Below, one piece after another: positions 39,523 to 48,318 of a stretch of 64,000 bases of DNA. The notes beneath the pieces were generated by a model, which saw only the letters and a program-made list of their open reading frames with translations, was not told where the DNA came from and did no database searches. Numbering within the stretch: the first letter of the stretch is position 1; every line of letters starts with the position of its first letter. The translations under genes and the position numbers were made by a program. Source of the DNA: Lachancea dasiensis (lineage: Eukaryota; Ascomycota; Saccharomycetes; Saccharomycetales; Saccharomycetaceae). The stretch is from assembly GCA_900074725.1 (NCBI GenBank), contig LT598461.1, positions 930,001 to 994,000 on the forward strand, read 5' to 3'.

Positions 39523-42453
39523 ATGTCCAATTCTCCATCGACTGGATTTCAATTGGAGCCGGCAGTTCGCACAACAGACTACAATCACGACGAGGCTGGA
39601 CCACAAGGCTCGCCCGATCATCATTTACTCGACGGCGGAAAACCTACCGAAAAAAGTGGTGAGAGTGACCGTCCTTTTGTAGAAGACAATACTACAAGCC
39701 TCAGTGCAACGATATCCGCTCCCAATAGCGCGCAAACCAATTTAAGCACCACCTCAACCCAGTTTCCGTTGTCCGCCGCTGTCGCTGTGCCAGAGTTACC
39801 TACCGCGACAGGTCACGTGGGTGGAGGTGATTTAGAGCCTGAAATTAAAAGACTGACAACAATAACAACAGGAAACGACCAACGGCCAGAACAGCCTAAA
39901 CAACAGCAAGGAATAGCAACCGCTAATACTCTTTCAGTAGACACCAAGGGATCTGCAAACGGCTCCCCTTCCATTTTTGAGAATCCTAACGCCACTGCTA
40001 CTGTGCGTCAGCTTGTGTCTCAAGTGGATAACCAATCCGACGCCATTGCCCTACTGAAAGAAAAGCTTCAGCAAGTGGAGAATTCTGCGTGTACCACCGA
40101 CGAGGGTCTCAACGAGCTTCTCGGAAACTTGACTTCATCGACCAGAAGTCTTGCTCATAACCAAAAGGTACTGGAAAATAAGCTAGAAGATCTACTAAGG
40201 AACCAGGTCAATACTGATTCTTCTGTAAACGCTTTACTAGAGAAACTGGAGTTTGTGTCCCAATCGCTTAATAAAGCCGTGAGGTCTAACGCATTAAACT
40301 TTCCTGCGAGCGTACAAGGTACACACCGAGGACCAGGAAGACCACCAAAGACGAGAACCGGCCTCTCATCAATCGCAGCAGCCTTATCAATGACCAGCAA
40401 AGATTCCCTACCCGACAGCAACATCGGGATTCCCCGTAGCAGAAGAATGTTTCAAGATCCCGAGCCCTTACTTTCTGCCGACCCACAGTCTGCCGGGGCC
40501 AGGGCAACTAGAGACCAGGGTACTGCCCCTGCGAGCCAGGGTTTACCTCCCGTGAAGAAAAGAGGGCCAGGAAGACCTCCTAAGCGGAAACACCATTGGT
40601 CTGAAAGAAAGCAAGCAGCATCCTTGCAGGGCCAGGATGAGAACGCCGTGGATGAAAATGAGACTCCTGGGGACGACGAAGCCGCCGTTGAGAGAAACAA
40701 TGGTGAAGACATTGAAGGAGATGAAGAAGAAGAAGAGGAGGAGGAGGAGGAGGAGGAAGAAGAAGAAGTTGATGAGGAAGACGATGACTACGATGGTTCT
40801 GACGAGCCAAAGGTCGAAGAAGACGAACTGTTATCCCAGTCATTAGGTAATGACTCCTCCGTGAGAGTTGACGACTCCTTCTACGAGCAAAAACCTTCTC
40901 GTGGCAGAGGTCGCCCGAGCTCAAAATCTGCAGAGAAAGTCGCGCCGCTGACTTCGGCTCAAATCAAAATGCAACAGGAATTGGAGCGTCGGCGTGATGC
41001 CCGTGAGCAAATGCTGGTCTCTATGAAATACAGTGATCGCAACAAAGCCAAGGTGTTCATGGAATCGAACAAGGATCTATTGAGAGCAATGAGAGAAGAG
41101 GAAAGAAGAAAGAGGATGACTGCTTTCCATTACGACCCTCACAGCCATTCGGCAACGCTTTCCTCTGGAAAGACGCCGTCTCCAAATGGGACACCAGGGA
41201 ACAGCAGGCGTGTTTCACAATTTGCTCCCTCGTCGCAGGGTGATGCGGTGAACAGAGAAAATGAGGAATTTCAAAGTAGAACTGCAGAGCAGGATGCTGT
41301 AACTAACGAATCCCCTCAGGAGGATGTCGGTTCCAGGACTCCTCATTCAGAGTCAACTCAGGAAGCTACGGTGACACCATCCTTGGCTTCAATAGCTGCC
41401 TCTTCCGATTTCGCGTCTCCTGCTCCATCGTTGATTCCTAGAAAAGTGGGGATTTTGTCAATGCTGAACGAGGATGAAGGTGAGGGCTCTGCGAAACGTA
41501 AGCTTCCCGAAAAGTATCACAATGGAGCCTCGTCCGAATTCCCTAACAAGAGAGAGAAGTTAGAAGAGGCTGGCGGTCGTGATTTTAGATCTATCATCCC
41601 GATGCTTCCCGAGAAAAAGGACAACAGAGGACGTCCTGCCAATAGCAGCAGCAGCGGGGACAACTCCACCGCATTACTGCTGGCCTCCCCTGTCGAACTT
41701 ATATGCCGAGAGGGCTTCTTCTATCGCAAATCTGATCCAGAGCTGCCCATAACGACGGGAGATTATTTGGAATTCAAGTTCAAATCTAAAGAAGCTGAGC
41801 TGATTCGTTTGAATCTGAGCCAAGTGGACTATGCAGAGCTCACGAGACAGGATAGGATCAATGCTTATTTCTTGAAACCTGATATTGAACGAGAGACGGA
41901 TGTAGCCTCTCGCTTATTGAGCAATATCGTTCTAACTGAAAGATACGTCAATAGCCTGGAATATTTCATAATGGAGTTCCGTTGGGAAAATAGGCTTGTT
42001 GGTTTGGGCCTCAAGCTACGCGAGTCCAAGCGAACCTGGCAAAGGCGTAAGGCGCTATTCGCTCTTTTCGAATTTTGGAGAGACAAATCCCGGGAGAAGA
42101 GGGGTTTCCCCGGCTATACCATGATGCACGCTGTTAAAGAAATGGAAAATTATCGTATATTCATCAACAGGTCAGTTTCATGGTTTTATAACCATATCAC
42201 GCTCCTCAAGATGATTCTTTATGACTTGTGTGACAATACTGACACGCAGTGGAGAGAGTGGATGTTTCCCAAGGGCCATCCAGTGCCTATTGTTAGTGAC
42301 AGCTTGCCTGAGGACAGATTGAATGCTGCTATAGATCAAGTTTTGACATTGGACTTTTTGGAAGATGGTACTGACAATCGTGACAACAAAGGGTCTTCAG
42401 CTAATGTGATTGTCGAGACAAGCTCAGCCGCCAAAGAGCCTGAAGCTGAATGA
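39523..42453 (+). CDS. SUM1: AT-hook transcriptional repressor Sum1
   Basis: Sum1 binds middle sporulation elements and, with Hst1 and Rfm1, represses mid-sporulation genes in vegetative cells. The 976-residue product (S. cerevisiae 1062) has a disordered Ser/Thr/Gln-rich N-terminus and a coiled-coil-like stretch (about 165-245). AT-hook motifs are GPGRPPK near 270, RGPGRPPKRK near 347, and RGRGRP near 458. A run of 15 Glu lies at residues 401-415. The conserved C-terminal domain (about 725-950: GYTMMHAVKEMENYRIF, INRSVSWFYNHITLLKMIL) closes the protein. Identification rests on AT-hooks, C-terminal domain and synteny (TFB1-SUM1-GIC). Confidence 0.86.
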   Translation: MSNSPSTGFQLEPAVRTTDYNHDEAGPQGSPDHHLLDGGKPTEKSGESDRPFVEDNTTSLSATISAPNSAQTNLSTTSTQFPLSAAVAVPELPTATGHVGGGDLEPEIKRLTTITTGNDQRPEQPKQQQGIATANTLSVDTKGSANGSPSIFENPNATATVRQLVSQVDNQSDAIALLKEKLQQVENSACTTDEGLNELLGNLTSSTRSLAHNQKVLENKLEDLLRNQVNTDSSVNALLEKLEFVSQSLNKAVRSNALNFPASVQGTHRGPGRPPKTRTGLSSIAAALSMTSKDSLPDSNIGIPRSRRMFQDPEPLLSADPQSAGARATRDQGTAPASQGLPPVKKRGPGRPPKRKHHWSERKQAASLQGQDENAVDENETPGDDEAAVERNNGEDIEGDEEEEEEEEEEEEEEEVDEEDDDYDGSDEPKVEEDELLSQSLGNDSSVRVDDSFYEQKPSRGRGRPSSKSAEKVAPLTSAQIKMQQELERRRDAREQMLVSMKYSDRNKAKVFMESNKDLLRAMREEERRKRMTAFHYDPHSHSATLSSGKTPSPNGTPGNSRRVSQFAPSSQGDAVNRENEEFQSRTAEQDAVTNESPQEDVGSRTPHSESTQEATVTPSLASIAASSDFASPAPSLIPRKVGILSMLNEDEGEGSAKRKLPEKYHNGASSEFPNKREKLEEAGGRDFRSIIPMLPEKKDNRGRPANSSSSGDNSTALLLASPVELICREGFFYRKSDPELPITTGDYLEFKFKSKEAELIRLNLSQVDYAELTRQDRINAYFLKPDIERETDVASRLLSNIVLTERYVNSLEYFIMEFRWENRLVGLGLKLRESKRTWQRRKALFALFEFWRDKSREKRGFPGYTMMHAVKEMENYRIFINRSVSWFYNHITLLKMILYDLCDNTDTQWREWMFPKGHPVPIVSDSLPEDRLNAAIDQVLTLDFLEDGTDNRDNKGSSANVIVETSSAAKEPEAE
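40723..40767 (+). repeat. Glu-coding trinucleotide tract in SUM1
   Basis: Fifteen consecutive GAA/GAG codons. The mixed codons make it less slippage-prone than a pure repeat. Acidic tracts like this are common in disordered chromatin proteins. Confidence 0.9.
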
Positions 42454-43513
42454 GTGTATGCTTTCGGGCACGCTATTTTTTTTAAGGCTACATACTACGA
42501 AACCTGGCAATATGTATTATTTTAAAACCAGTTCATGTTCACCTGATGCAAGCAAACTAAATAGCCGCGGTTGAAGAGTACGGTGATTACAAGCCGCGCA
42601 CCATCCCTTGCCTCTGTATTTTGAAACATATATGACATCCGTCAAATAAGTTTGAGATCGTGGCCATATTTTCAACCATTAATGAAAACTTTAAAATCGA
42701 CTCAACGTGCCGGTCCATTTCGATGCTCCACAAGCAGTGACTTTCTCTTCGACCGATCGGTTGTTCAGGCAATAATCAAGCTAATCTACCTTTCATTAAA
42801 GTAAGTTTGAGCCGAGGTACACAACTCATCGACCTTTATCATATTAAAAAAAAGAATTTACTCGCCGATGCCACTTTCCCTTTCGCATCCATTCAGAGTC
42901 GGGACAAGTTAGTCTGCTAAACTGCTCTTAAAATTACATGAAGACATATTCGGCTTACTTCAGATTATGTGATGAGGAATCTGGAAGTACAATGTCACTT
43001 CTGGTTGTTTTTCAGCGATTATTTGGATAATAATCTTGGTCCATCTGTGAGAGGTACAATGGATATTTAAGCGAACTTTAGGCAGAGATACGCCGGGTGC
43101 ATTTATGGCTATTTGATCCAGTAGCCCCACCCAAAAGCTCGGATATCTGAAATATTGGATATCTGAAATGGTTGGCCTTGTCATTTCTATGTAGTCGCTG
43201 TTCCTCTTGGTTCTTTTTCATATCTTGATTCACTGTCATCACCATTATCATTTTGTACTATTATGACACTCTGTTAGCACTAACACCTTATCAACTTGAC
43301 GCTATTCGGAAAATGCTAATTCATTACAATCTGCTGAAGTCTCAACGTCGCAACGGCAGGAGCCTGATTCAAATATAGTTAGTCTTGATTTGCCTATTTA
43401 AGCGTATTCAGTGATTAACCTACCGATGGGCATTAATTAGTTCATCGAACATCTTGAATAATGGATCCCCACAGAGAGCATCATCAAGGTTACTGAGAAA
43501 CATTATAACGACT
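42454..43513. other. 1.06-kb intergenic stretch between SUM1 and RPP1
   Basis: No protein gene is supported. It contains a perfect C box GTGATGA at 42969 without a D box at usual distance, a 13-bp direct repeat at 43141-43169 (separate entry), and, on the minus strand, another C-box-like TCATCAC at 43238. Function unknown apart from the RPP1 promoter. Confidence 0.45.
43141..43169 (+). repeat. Two exact copies of a 13-bp direct repeat
   Basis: GGATATCTGAAAT at 43141-43153 and again at 43157-43169, separated by ATT (16-bp period). It lies about 345 bp upstream of the RPP1 ATG. Could be a paired factor site or a small duplication. Confidence 0.8.
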
Positions 43514-44395
43514 ATGCTTGTAGATCTGAATGTTCCTTGGCCACAGACCACCTTTTCTGAGCCTGTGAGCGAACAACAGATTCGAGAATTAACGAGCACG
43601 CTGGAGACCTTGCACACTCTGGGATATACTCATTTGGCATTAAATTTTACGGTTAGCCACACTGACAAGTTCCCTACGTCCCTTAAGGAACTAAACCCAA
43701 TCAAAATCGAGGTGTATTTTGGGCAGCTGCTGAAAACCACGGGTTTGAAACTGTACTCTAGGATCACACTGATCATAGATGATCCATCCAAAGGGCAGTC
43801 GCTTTCCAAGATCTCACAGGCCTTCGATATTGTGGCTGCTTTACCAGTTAGTGAAAAGGCCCTAACATTAGCTACCTCCTCTTTGGATATCGATTTACTC
43901 ACGTTCCAATACAAACAACGTCTTCCGACGTTTCTCAAGCACAAAAGTATTTGTAGTTGTATCGCCAGAGGAGTGAAGCTAGAAATCGTATACGCATACG
44001 CATTGAGAGACATGCAGACAAGACGCCAATTCATACAAAATGTAAAGAGTGTTGTCAGAAGCTCCCGCTCTCGGGGTATAGTCATCAGCAGTGGTGCTAC
44101 CAATGCCTTGGAGTGTCGAAACGTCTTGGGCGTCACTAGTCTCATCAAATATCTTGGCCTTGATAGCGACAAGTGCATGAAGGCCATGGCAGATTTACCG
44201 GCTCTTGTGCTCCTCAATGGCCGGCTCCGCACCAAGAGCCACAAGCAAACAGTCGTAATTGGCGGTGGTGCCGATACTGACATCGTCAATGAAACCGATG
44301 CCATAGACAGTGGTAAACTAATCAAGATCGTTAAACGCAAGAAGCCAGAAGATTCGGTCCTTGAGGATCCTCCTAACAAGAAGTCTCGATCATAG
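43514..44395 (+). CDS. RPP1: RNase P/MRP protein subunit Rpp1 (Rpp30 family)
   Basis: Shared essential subunit of nuclear RNase P (tRNA 5' maturation) and RNase MRP (pre-rRNA). The 293-residue product is the S. cerevisiae length and starts MLVDLNVPWPQ; 20 upstream codons do not fit the family. The fold is a TIM barrel of the PHP-like type: THLALNFTVSH, ILDIDDPS-like IIDDPSKG, KLEIVYAYALRD, then GIVISSGATNALECRNVLGV. The C-terminus is basic (KIVKRKKPED, PPNKKSRS), fitting a nuclear protein. Antisense frames here are shadows. Confidence 0.95.
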   Translation: MLVDLNVPWPQTTFSEPVSEQQIRELTSTLETLHTLGYTHLALNFTVSHTDKFPTSLKELNPIKIEVYFGQLLKTTGLKLYSRITLIIDDPSKGQSLSKISQAFDIVAALPVSEKALTLATSSLDIDLLTFQYKQRLPTFLKHKSICSCIARGVKLEIVYAYALRDMQTRRQFIQNVKSVVRSSRSRGIVISSGATNALECRNVLGVTSLIKYLGLDSDKCMKAMADLPALVLLNGRLRTKSHKQTVVIGGGADTDIVNETDAIDSGKLIKIVKRKKPEDSVLEDPPNKKSRS

Positions 44396-44619
44396 TAGGC
44401 GTCTCATGTCATGGGCATTGTGTTTGAGGTCTCTGGTGAACTGTGCCTTATATAGTCGTACAATTTGATATTAGCGCTGATCGTTCTGTTATTAGTTTTG
44501 AATAGGTGGGCGGTTAACTGCATTCAGACACTAACCAACCTTCAGACAAGCAGGTGTGGAAACCTAAGGAGAAACATAGGATAACGAAGATTACAGTTCT
44601 TGTTGAGCAGCTCAGATCA

Positions 44620-45387
44620 ATGACACTTGAAGGCGTAAGGCGTTTTGGAAGGCGCGTCTCGAAACAAATGTCCATAAACCGTGCGCCGTTTGAGTACAAG
44701 AGACGTGGTAACAAGAAGAAGCAGCCAATGGCAGCAAGAAGAGCAGTGTATGATCTTTTGGAGCAAGCAGAGGCTGATTATGCCAAAGGAGAAACAGATA
44801 TGGCCATCTATAGGCTAACGCGTATTCTCTCTAGCTGGGAAAAGGAAAACACTGAGCCATTTGAGCCTCTTCCAACCCAAGAGGCACCAAAAACCTTCTC
44901 TTTGGGTGACTCCATGAAGACTCTTCCGGACATTCCCGTGCGGATCATCGGACCCCGTGCAAGCTCGAATATCGGGATGTCAACAGAGCCGGGCACTGTA
45001 GCCTCGGGTCCACAGAGCCGGGTGCGAAAGCTGCTTGTCCGAAGTAATTTAAACTTCTCAATTGCGCCTCAGGGGTACGACGTTCTGTCTAGGCGGTTAG
45101 AAAGGGCGAATCCTCATTGCACAAGTTACAACCACGTGAGAAATATGGAAACTGCAAATACCCAAAATACGGATGGCGTTCATTGTGATTCCAGTCTCGA
45201 TAACACCGCTCTCAACGTGGACCCTCAGGTTTTCGAGTTTTCTGACATGGTTGAACGGTCCTTTAACCTTCTCAGTATTTCCGACTCTATTGCGATACTC
45301 GAGGACGACACGACGCGCTTCGAGGGCCGCGACTATTCACACAGTCCAGCATCTGAAACTATATTGAGTAAGAGTCTGAATTACTGA
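44620..45387 (+). CDS. Unassigned 255-residue protein between RPP1 and GIC
   Basis: Not recognised. From the first ATG the product is MTLEGVRRFGRRVSKQMS and onward: a very basic N-terminus (EYKRRGNKKKQ), then a helical segment resembling a single TPR-like hairpin (ARRAVYDLLEQAEADY, AIYRLTRILSSWE), then a Ser/Asn-rich, presumably disordered half. S. cerevisiae has no gene here in either sister region. The frame stays open upstream to 44515, and CACTAAC (44529-44535) followed by CAG (44545) resembles the end of an intron, so a 5' exon may be missing. The absence of stops over 290 codons supports a real gene. Confidence 0.6.
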   Translation: MTLEGVRRFGRRVSKQMSINRAPFEYKRRGNKKKQPMAARRAVYDLLEQAEADYAKGETDMAIYRLTRILSSWEKENTEPFEPLPTQEAPKTFSLGDSMKTLPDIPVRIIGPRASSNIGMSTEPGTVASGPQSRVRKLLVRSNLNFSIAPQGYDVLSRRLERANPHCTSYNHVRNMETANTQNTDGVHCDSSLDNTALNVDPQVFEFSDMVERSFNLLSISDSIAILEDDTTRFEGRDYSHSPASETILSKSLNY

Positions 45388-45716
45388 CGCGTTCGAGCAG
45401 TAGCGCTCAGTATGCACAGTCGTAAGGGGAGCCTTCGTTCGTCGCGCGTTCGCGTTTCATAATAGGCAAAATGTGACCGTTTTTTTAAATTATTTTTCTA
45501 TCAAGATCGTGGTATTTCGTGATTTTACTTGAATGGGAAGAGATATAACGAATTGGCAACAGTCGTCGCATCTGGTAGATTGGTTATAAAAGAATTTGTG
45601 AAACTCGAGGGTGGAACCTGAGGTTGAAACATCCACAGAAAGCTGATATAGCATTGTTTCTCATCTAACTTTTGAATCTAGCTGCGTCGCTATACGTGAA
45701 CAATACGCCAGGAAAC
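45388..45716. other. GIC upstream region
   Basis: 329 bp, with T-rich tracts near 45480; no supported gene. Confidence 0.4.
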
Positions 45717-46859
45717 ATGGCTTTGCAAATGAATCTACCACAGATGAGGTCGATCTGGATAGACGAGGATCAAGAAGCTGAAAAACTGTATGGATTACAA
45801 GTTCAACGGTTGATGGACTCCGACGATGATGACCAGGTGGATATGATGCTGATCAACAGCGACAGACCGGTCTTGAACAACAAAGAACGCATCGAGCTAC
45901 CGCCGTTAAGGCCATCCGCATACAAACCAAGCCGTAGCAAAAAACCACTTTCCAAGGCTTCTGACCTAGGCCATGGAATGTCTTCTTCCAAGACCAAAAA
46001 GACCACTGGGAAGTTTTTCAAATTATTCAAGAGCAAAGAACCTCGTCTAAATTCCCAAAGCACCAACATTTCAGTGCCTTTTAACTTCCAACACATCTCA
46101 CACGCGGACATGAAGAACGTTTTTGAAGGTGAAAGACTATCGCAAGACGACCCTGTTTCACCCATTTCGTTGAACAAGGCCTTTGTCACGGAGAGTTTTC
46201 TTTCCGCACAAGATTTGCCCGATAAAAACAAGTTTGGGTACTCCAAGACCGCTTCTCCTCGTCGTTCTTCATCTATCGCCTCCTCCCAATACTCGAGTAA
46301 ATCAGCAAGAATAGTATCGACATCAACAATGGCCACGTCTGTGAATGATGACTCCTACAAATCAATCAAAAAGCTGAAGCAGTTGGAAAGAGTACATTTG
46401 AAACATAGATACAATAAATCGGAAGATAGTGCTGTTTCGGTCGAATTTTTGAAGAACTACAGCTTCCCCACTGTCTTGGAGGACGTTTCTTTGGTCGAAG
46501 TTAAAACCCCAGACATGTCAAAAACCAACTGTGACAAGTTTACCTGGGAGTCTCCGCAGGACCCGGGGGCTCTTTTGGAAACTATGCTACAAGACAGATC
46601 CCCAATGCCGGCCACTACGGGTTCTAGAAGGAAGTCTGATTCACAATTAGTCTTTACACCAATGATTGAGCAACGAGGTTCGTTCCTTGATACCCCCAGA
46701 ACGAGAAAATCCGTTGACGATGTACTGCTGTGCTACCATCAGCCAAGCGAAGCAAGTTCAGATCTACGCGAATCTGGTGACTTCTCCTTCAGCCAGAGCT
46801 CCGGTAGGATGAACAATGGATCATCCTGGGACAAAGAAACCGAAACATTCGTGTTATAG
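45717..46859 (+). CDS. GIC1: Cdc42 effector Gic (pre-duplication GIC1/GIC2)
   Basis: Gic proteins bind Cdc42-GTP and help polarise actin and septins at bud emergence. The 380-residue product starts MALQMNLPQMRSIWIDEDQ; an upstream reading begins TTG. The N-terminal RSIWIDEDQEAEKLYGLQ is the family signature. A basic stretch (GKFFKLFKSKEPR) precedes the CRIB motif ISVPFNFQHISHAD (about 118-131). The remainder is Ser-rich with LKNYSFPTVLEDVSL, also known from Gic1/2. One copy stands for both S. cerevisiae paralogues (YHR061C, YDR309C), next to RPP1 and VMA22 as expected for an unduplicated genome. Confidence 0.93.
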   Translation: MALQMNLPQMRSIWIDEDQEAEKLYGLQVQRLMDSDDDDQVDMMLINSDRPVLNNKERIELPPLRPSAYKPSRSKKPLSKASDLGHGMSSSKTKKTTGKFFKLFKSKEPRLNSQSTNISVPFNFQHISHADMKNVFEGERLSQDDPVSPISLNKAFVTESFLSAQDLPDKNKFGYSKTASPRRSSSIASSQYSSKSARIVSTSTMATSVNDDSYKSIKKLKQLERVHLKHRYNKSEDSAVSVEFLKNYSFPTVLEDVSLVEVKTPDMSKTNCDKFTWESPQDPGALLETMLQDRSPMPATTGSRRKSDSQLVFTPMIEQRGSFLDTPRTRKSVDDVLLCYHQPSEASSDLRESGDFSFSQSSGRMNNGSSWDKETETFVL

Positions 46860-47140
46860 CTCAAAGAGCTACACGTCCGAATCTCGTAACACGCTATCAT
46901 TTCTTTATGTTTCGCACAAGAAGCATCAGCGTTTGTTGCTCTCAGCATTATTCTAGTGATGAAGTCACTCCACCCAATCAATTGGCGTCACACCAGTGAA
47001 AGCAATTATTTACCGTTCCTTTAGCATGGTGGCTCATCCTTTGTACTTATCCGCCCCACTTCAAAGTCATTCTGCATTTACCTTAGTCATTCACTACCGG
47101 GTCTTCTACATAACTAAATATACGATCCTTAATTCAAATA

Positions 47141-47656
47141 TCATGGTTTTAATGCTTCAATTTTCTTCCGGCAGTTCACTAGTTCAAGAATCAGCTCTGT
47201 GCTCCCTTTAAAGCTGCTCTGACATTGTCGCAACGACGATGGGATGGACAAAGCTCCTCCGAACATAAAAATTGGATCTTTTGCTTTTGTTGCGCGCTTG
47301 GTTTTTTGAACTCCAGCGCTGTCCTTAGTCTCTTTTCGTCTCCTCACGGTCTTTTCTTCCTGCGCTTGATCTGAACCTTCGTGTTCAACTTCTTCGAATT
47401 GTGCCAGATATTGTTCAACTGTTTCACTGTCCTTGAAGGTGAATTTAGTTCCCTCTATGGAAACAAATCTAGAGCCTCTGTAAGTTTCATCCCAGTAGTC
47501 CTTTCCATATCTTTCTCTGATAGCATCTTTATTATGATAATTAGCTCTGCTTAGTTGGAAGAAGCCATCGCCACAGGCCACCTGAAACTGTTCCAACAGA
47601 CCATCGTAGTGTGCAAGAAGCTCCAAAAGCTCTACACACTTGTCTTCGCTCAGCAT
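47141..47656 (-). CDS. VMA22: V-ATPase assembly factor Vma22
   Basis: Vma22 is an ER-associated factor that with Vma12 assembles the V0 sector of the vacuolar proton pump. The 171-residue product (S. cerevisiae 181) has LLAHYDGLLEQFQ, SRANYHNKDAIRERYGKDY, then WDETYRGSRFV, an acidic and Lys-rich middle, and the strongly conserved DPIFMFGGALSIPSSLRQC near the C-terminus. No signal or membrane segment. Convergent with GIC, divergent from SRB7. Confidence 0.95.
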   Translation of the reverse strand: MLSEDKCVELLELLAHYDGLLEQFQVACGDGFFQLSRANYHNKDAIRERYGKDYWDETYRGSRFVSIEGTKFTFKDSETVEQYLAQFEEVEHEGSDQAQEEKTVRRRKETKDSAGVQKTKRATKAKDPIFMFGGALSIPSSLRQCQSSFKGSTELILELVNCRKKIEALKP

Positions 47657-47792
47657 CCGATGTATTAAATATTCAAATGCATTTTGTTTTCAAGTGAAAT
47701 TGTGAGTACATTCGTTAACATTTAATTGAGCCTAGTTAATTAAACTTGCTTGTTGTAAGTTTAGTGCGCGAGTTTGATTAGGTGTACTGACC

Positions 47793-48260
47793 ATGGCAGA
47801 TAGACTTACTCAACTGCAAATATGTCTAGACCAAATGATGGAGCAATTTTGTGCTACCTTGAACTACATCGACAAGAATCACGACTTCGAGGCGTCAGAA
47901 GCTGGAGAGGATAAAATGACAGATCCGCATGCTACAATAGCATCAAAAGAAGATTTCGATAATACCATCGACGAGCTTTCAACAGACCTTATCCTGAAGA
48001 CTAGGCAAATCACAAAGCTGATAGATTCATTGCCAGGAGTCGACGTGTCGGCGGATGAACAGATGCATAGGATAGAGGCACTGCAAAACCAGCTGGTGAA
48101 GATGGAGGACAAGAAGATGGAAGCTACAAAGCAAAAAGAGGAACTACTGAGAAAAGTGGACAGTATGATAGTTGATTTTACTGTAGGGATCGCTAACGCT
48201 CGAAAATCAGAAACCCTTGCCGAAAATGAGGTCAATGTGACAGGACAAAGTGACATGTAA
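47793..48260 (+). CDS. SRB7: Mediator middle-module subunit Srb7 (Med21)
   Basis: Med21 pairs with Med7 and Med10 in the hinge of the Mediator middle module. The 155-residue product (S. cerevisiae 140) begins [19 protein letters not shown], the conserved N-terminus, followed by a linker richer in acidic residues and a long coiled coil (about 65-135, [19 protein letters not shown]). The extra length lies in the linker and C-terminus. It diverges from VMA22 over 136 bp and converges with PMT7, merging YHR060W and YDR308C. Confidence 0.94.
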   Translation: MADRLTQLQICLDQMMEQFCATLNYIDKNHDFEASEAGEDKMTDPHATIASKEDFDNTIDELSTDLILKTRQITKLIDSLPGVDVSADEQMHRIEALQNQLVKMEDKKMEATKQKEELLRKVDSMIVDFTVGIANARKSETLAENEVNVTGQSDM

Positions 48261-48318
48261 TTTGTGTGCGCTAAGAAATGGTCCGACTATTTAATTATTC
48301 TGGCGCTCGTCATTATAA

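Noticed and set aside
43305-43325. TTCGGAAAA, resembling part of a point-centromere CDEIII element
   Set aside because: No AT-rich CDEII of 80 bp or more and no CDEI partner at the right distance on either side.
43630-44379. 249-codon minus-strand ORF antisense to RPP1
   Set aside because: RPP1 matches its family in length and motifs; the antisense product is Ser/Leu-rich shadow sequence.
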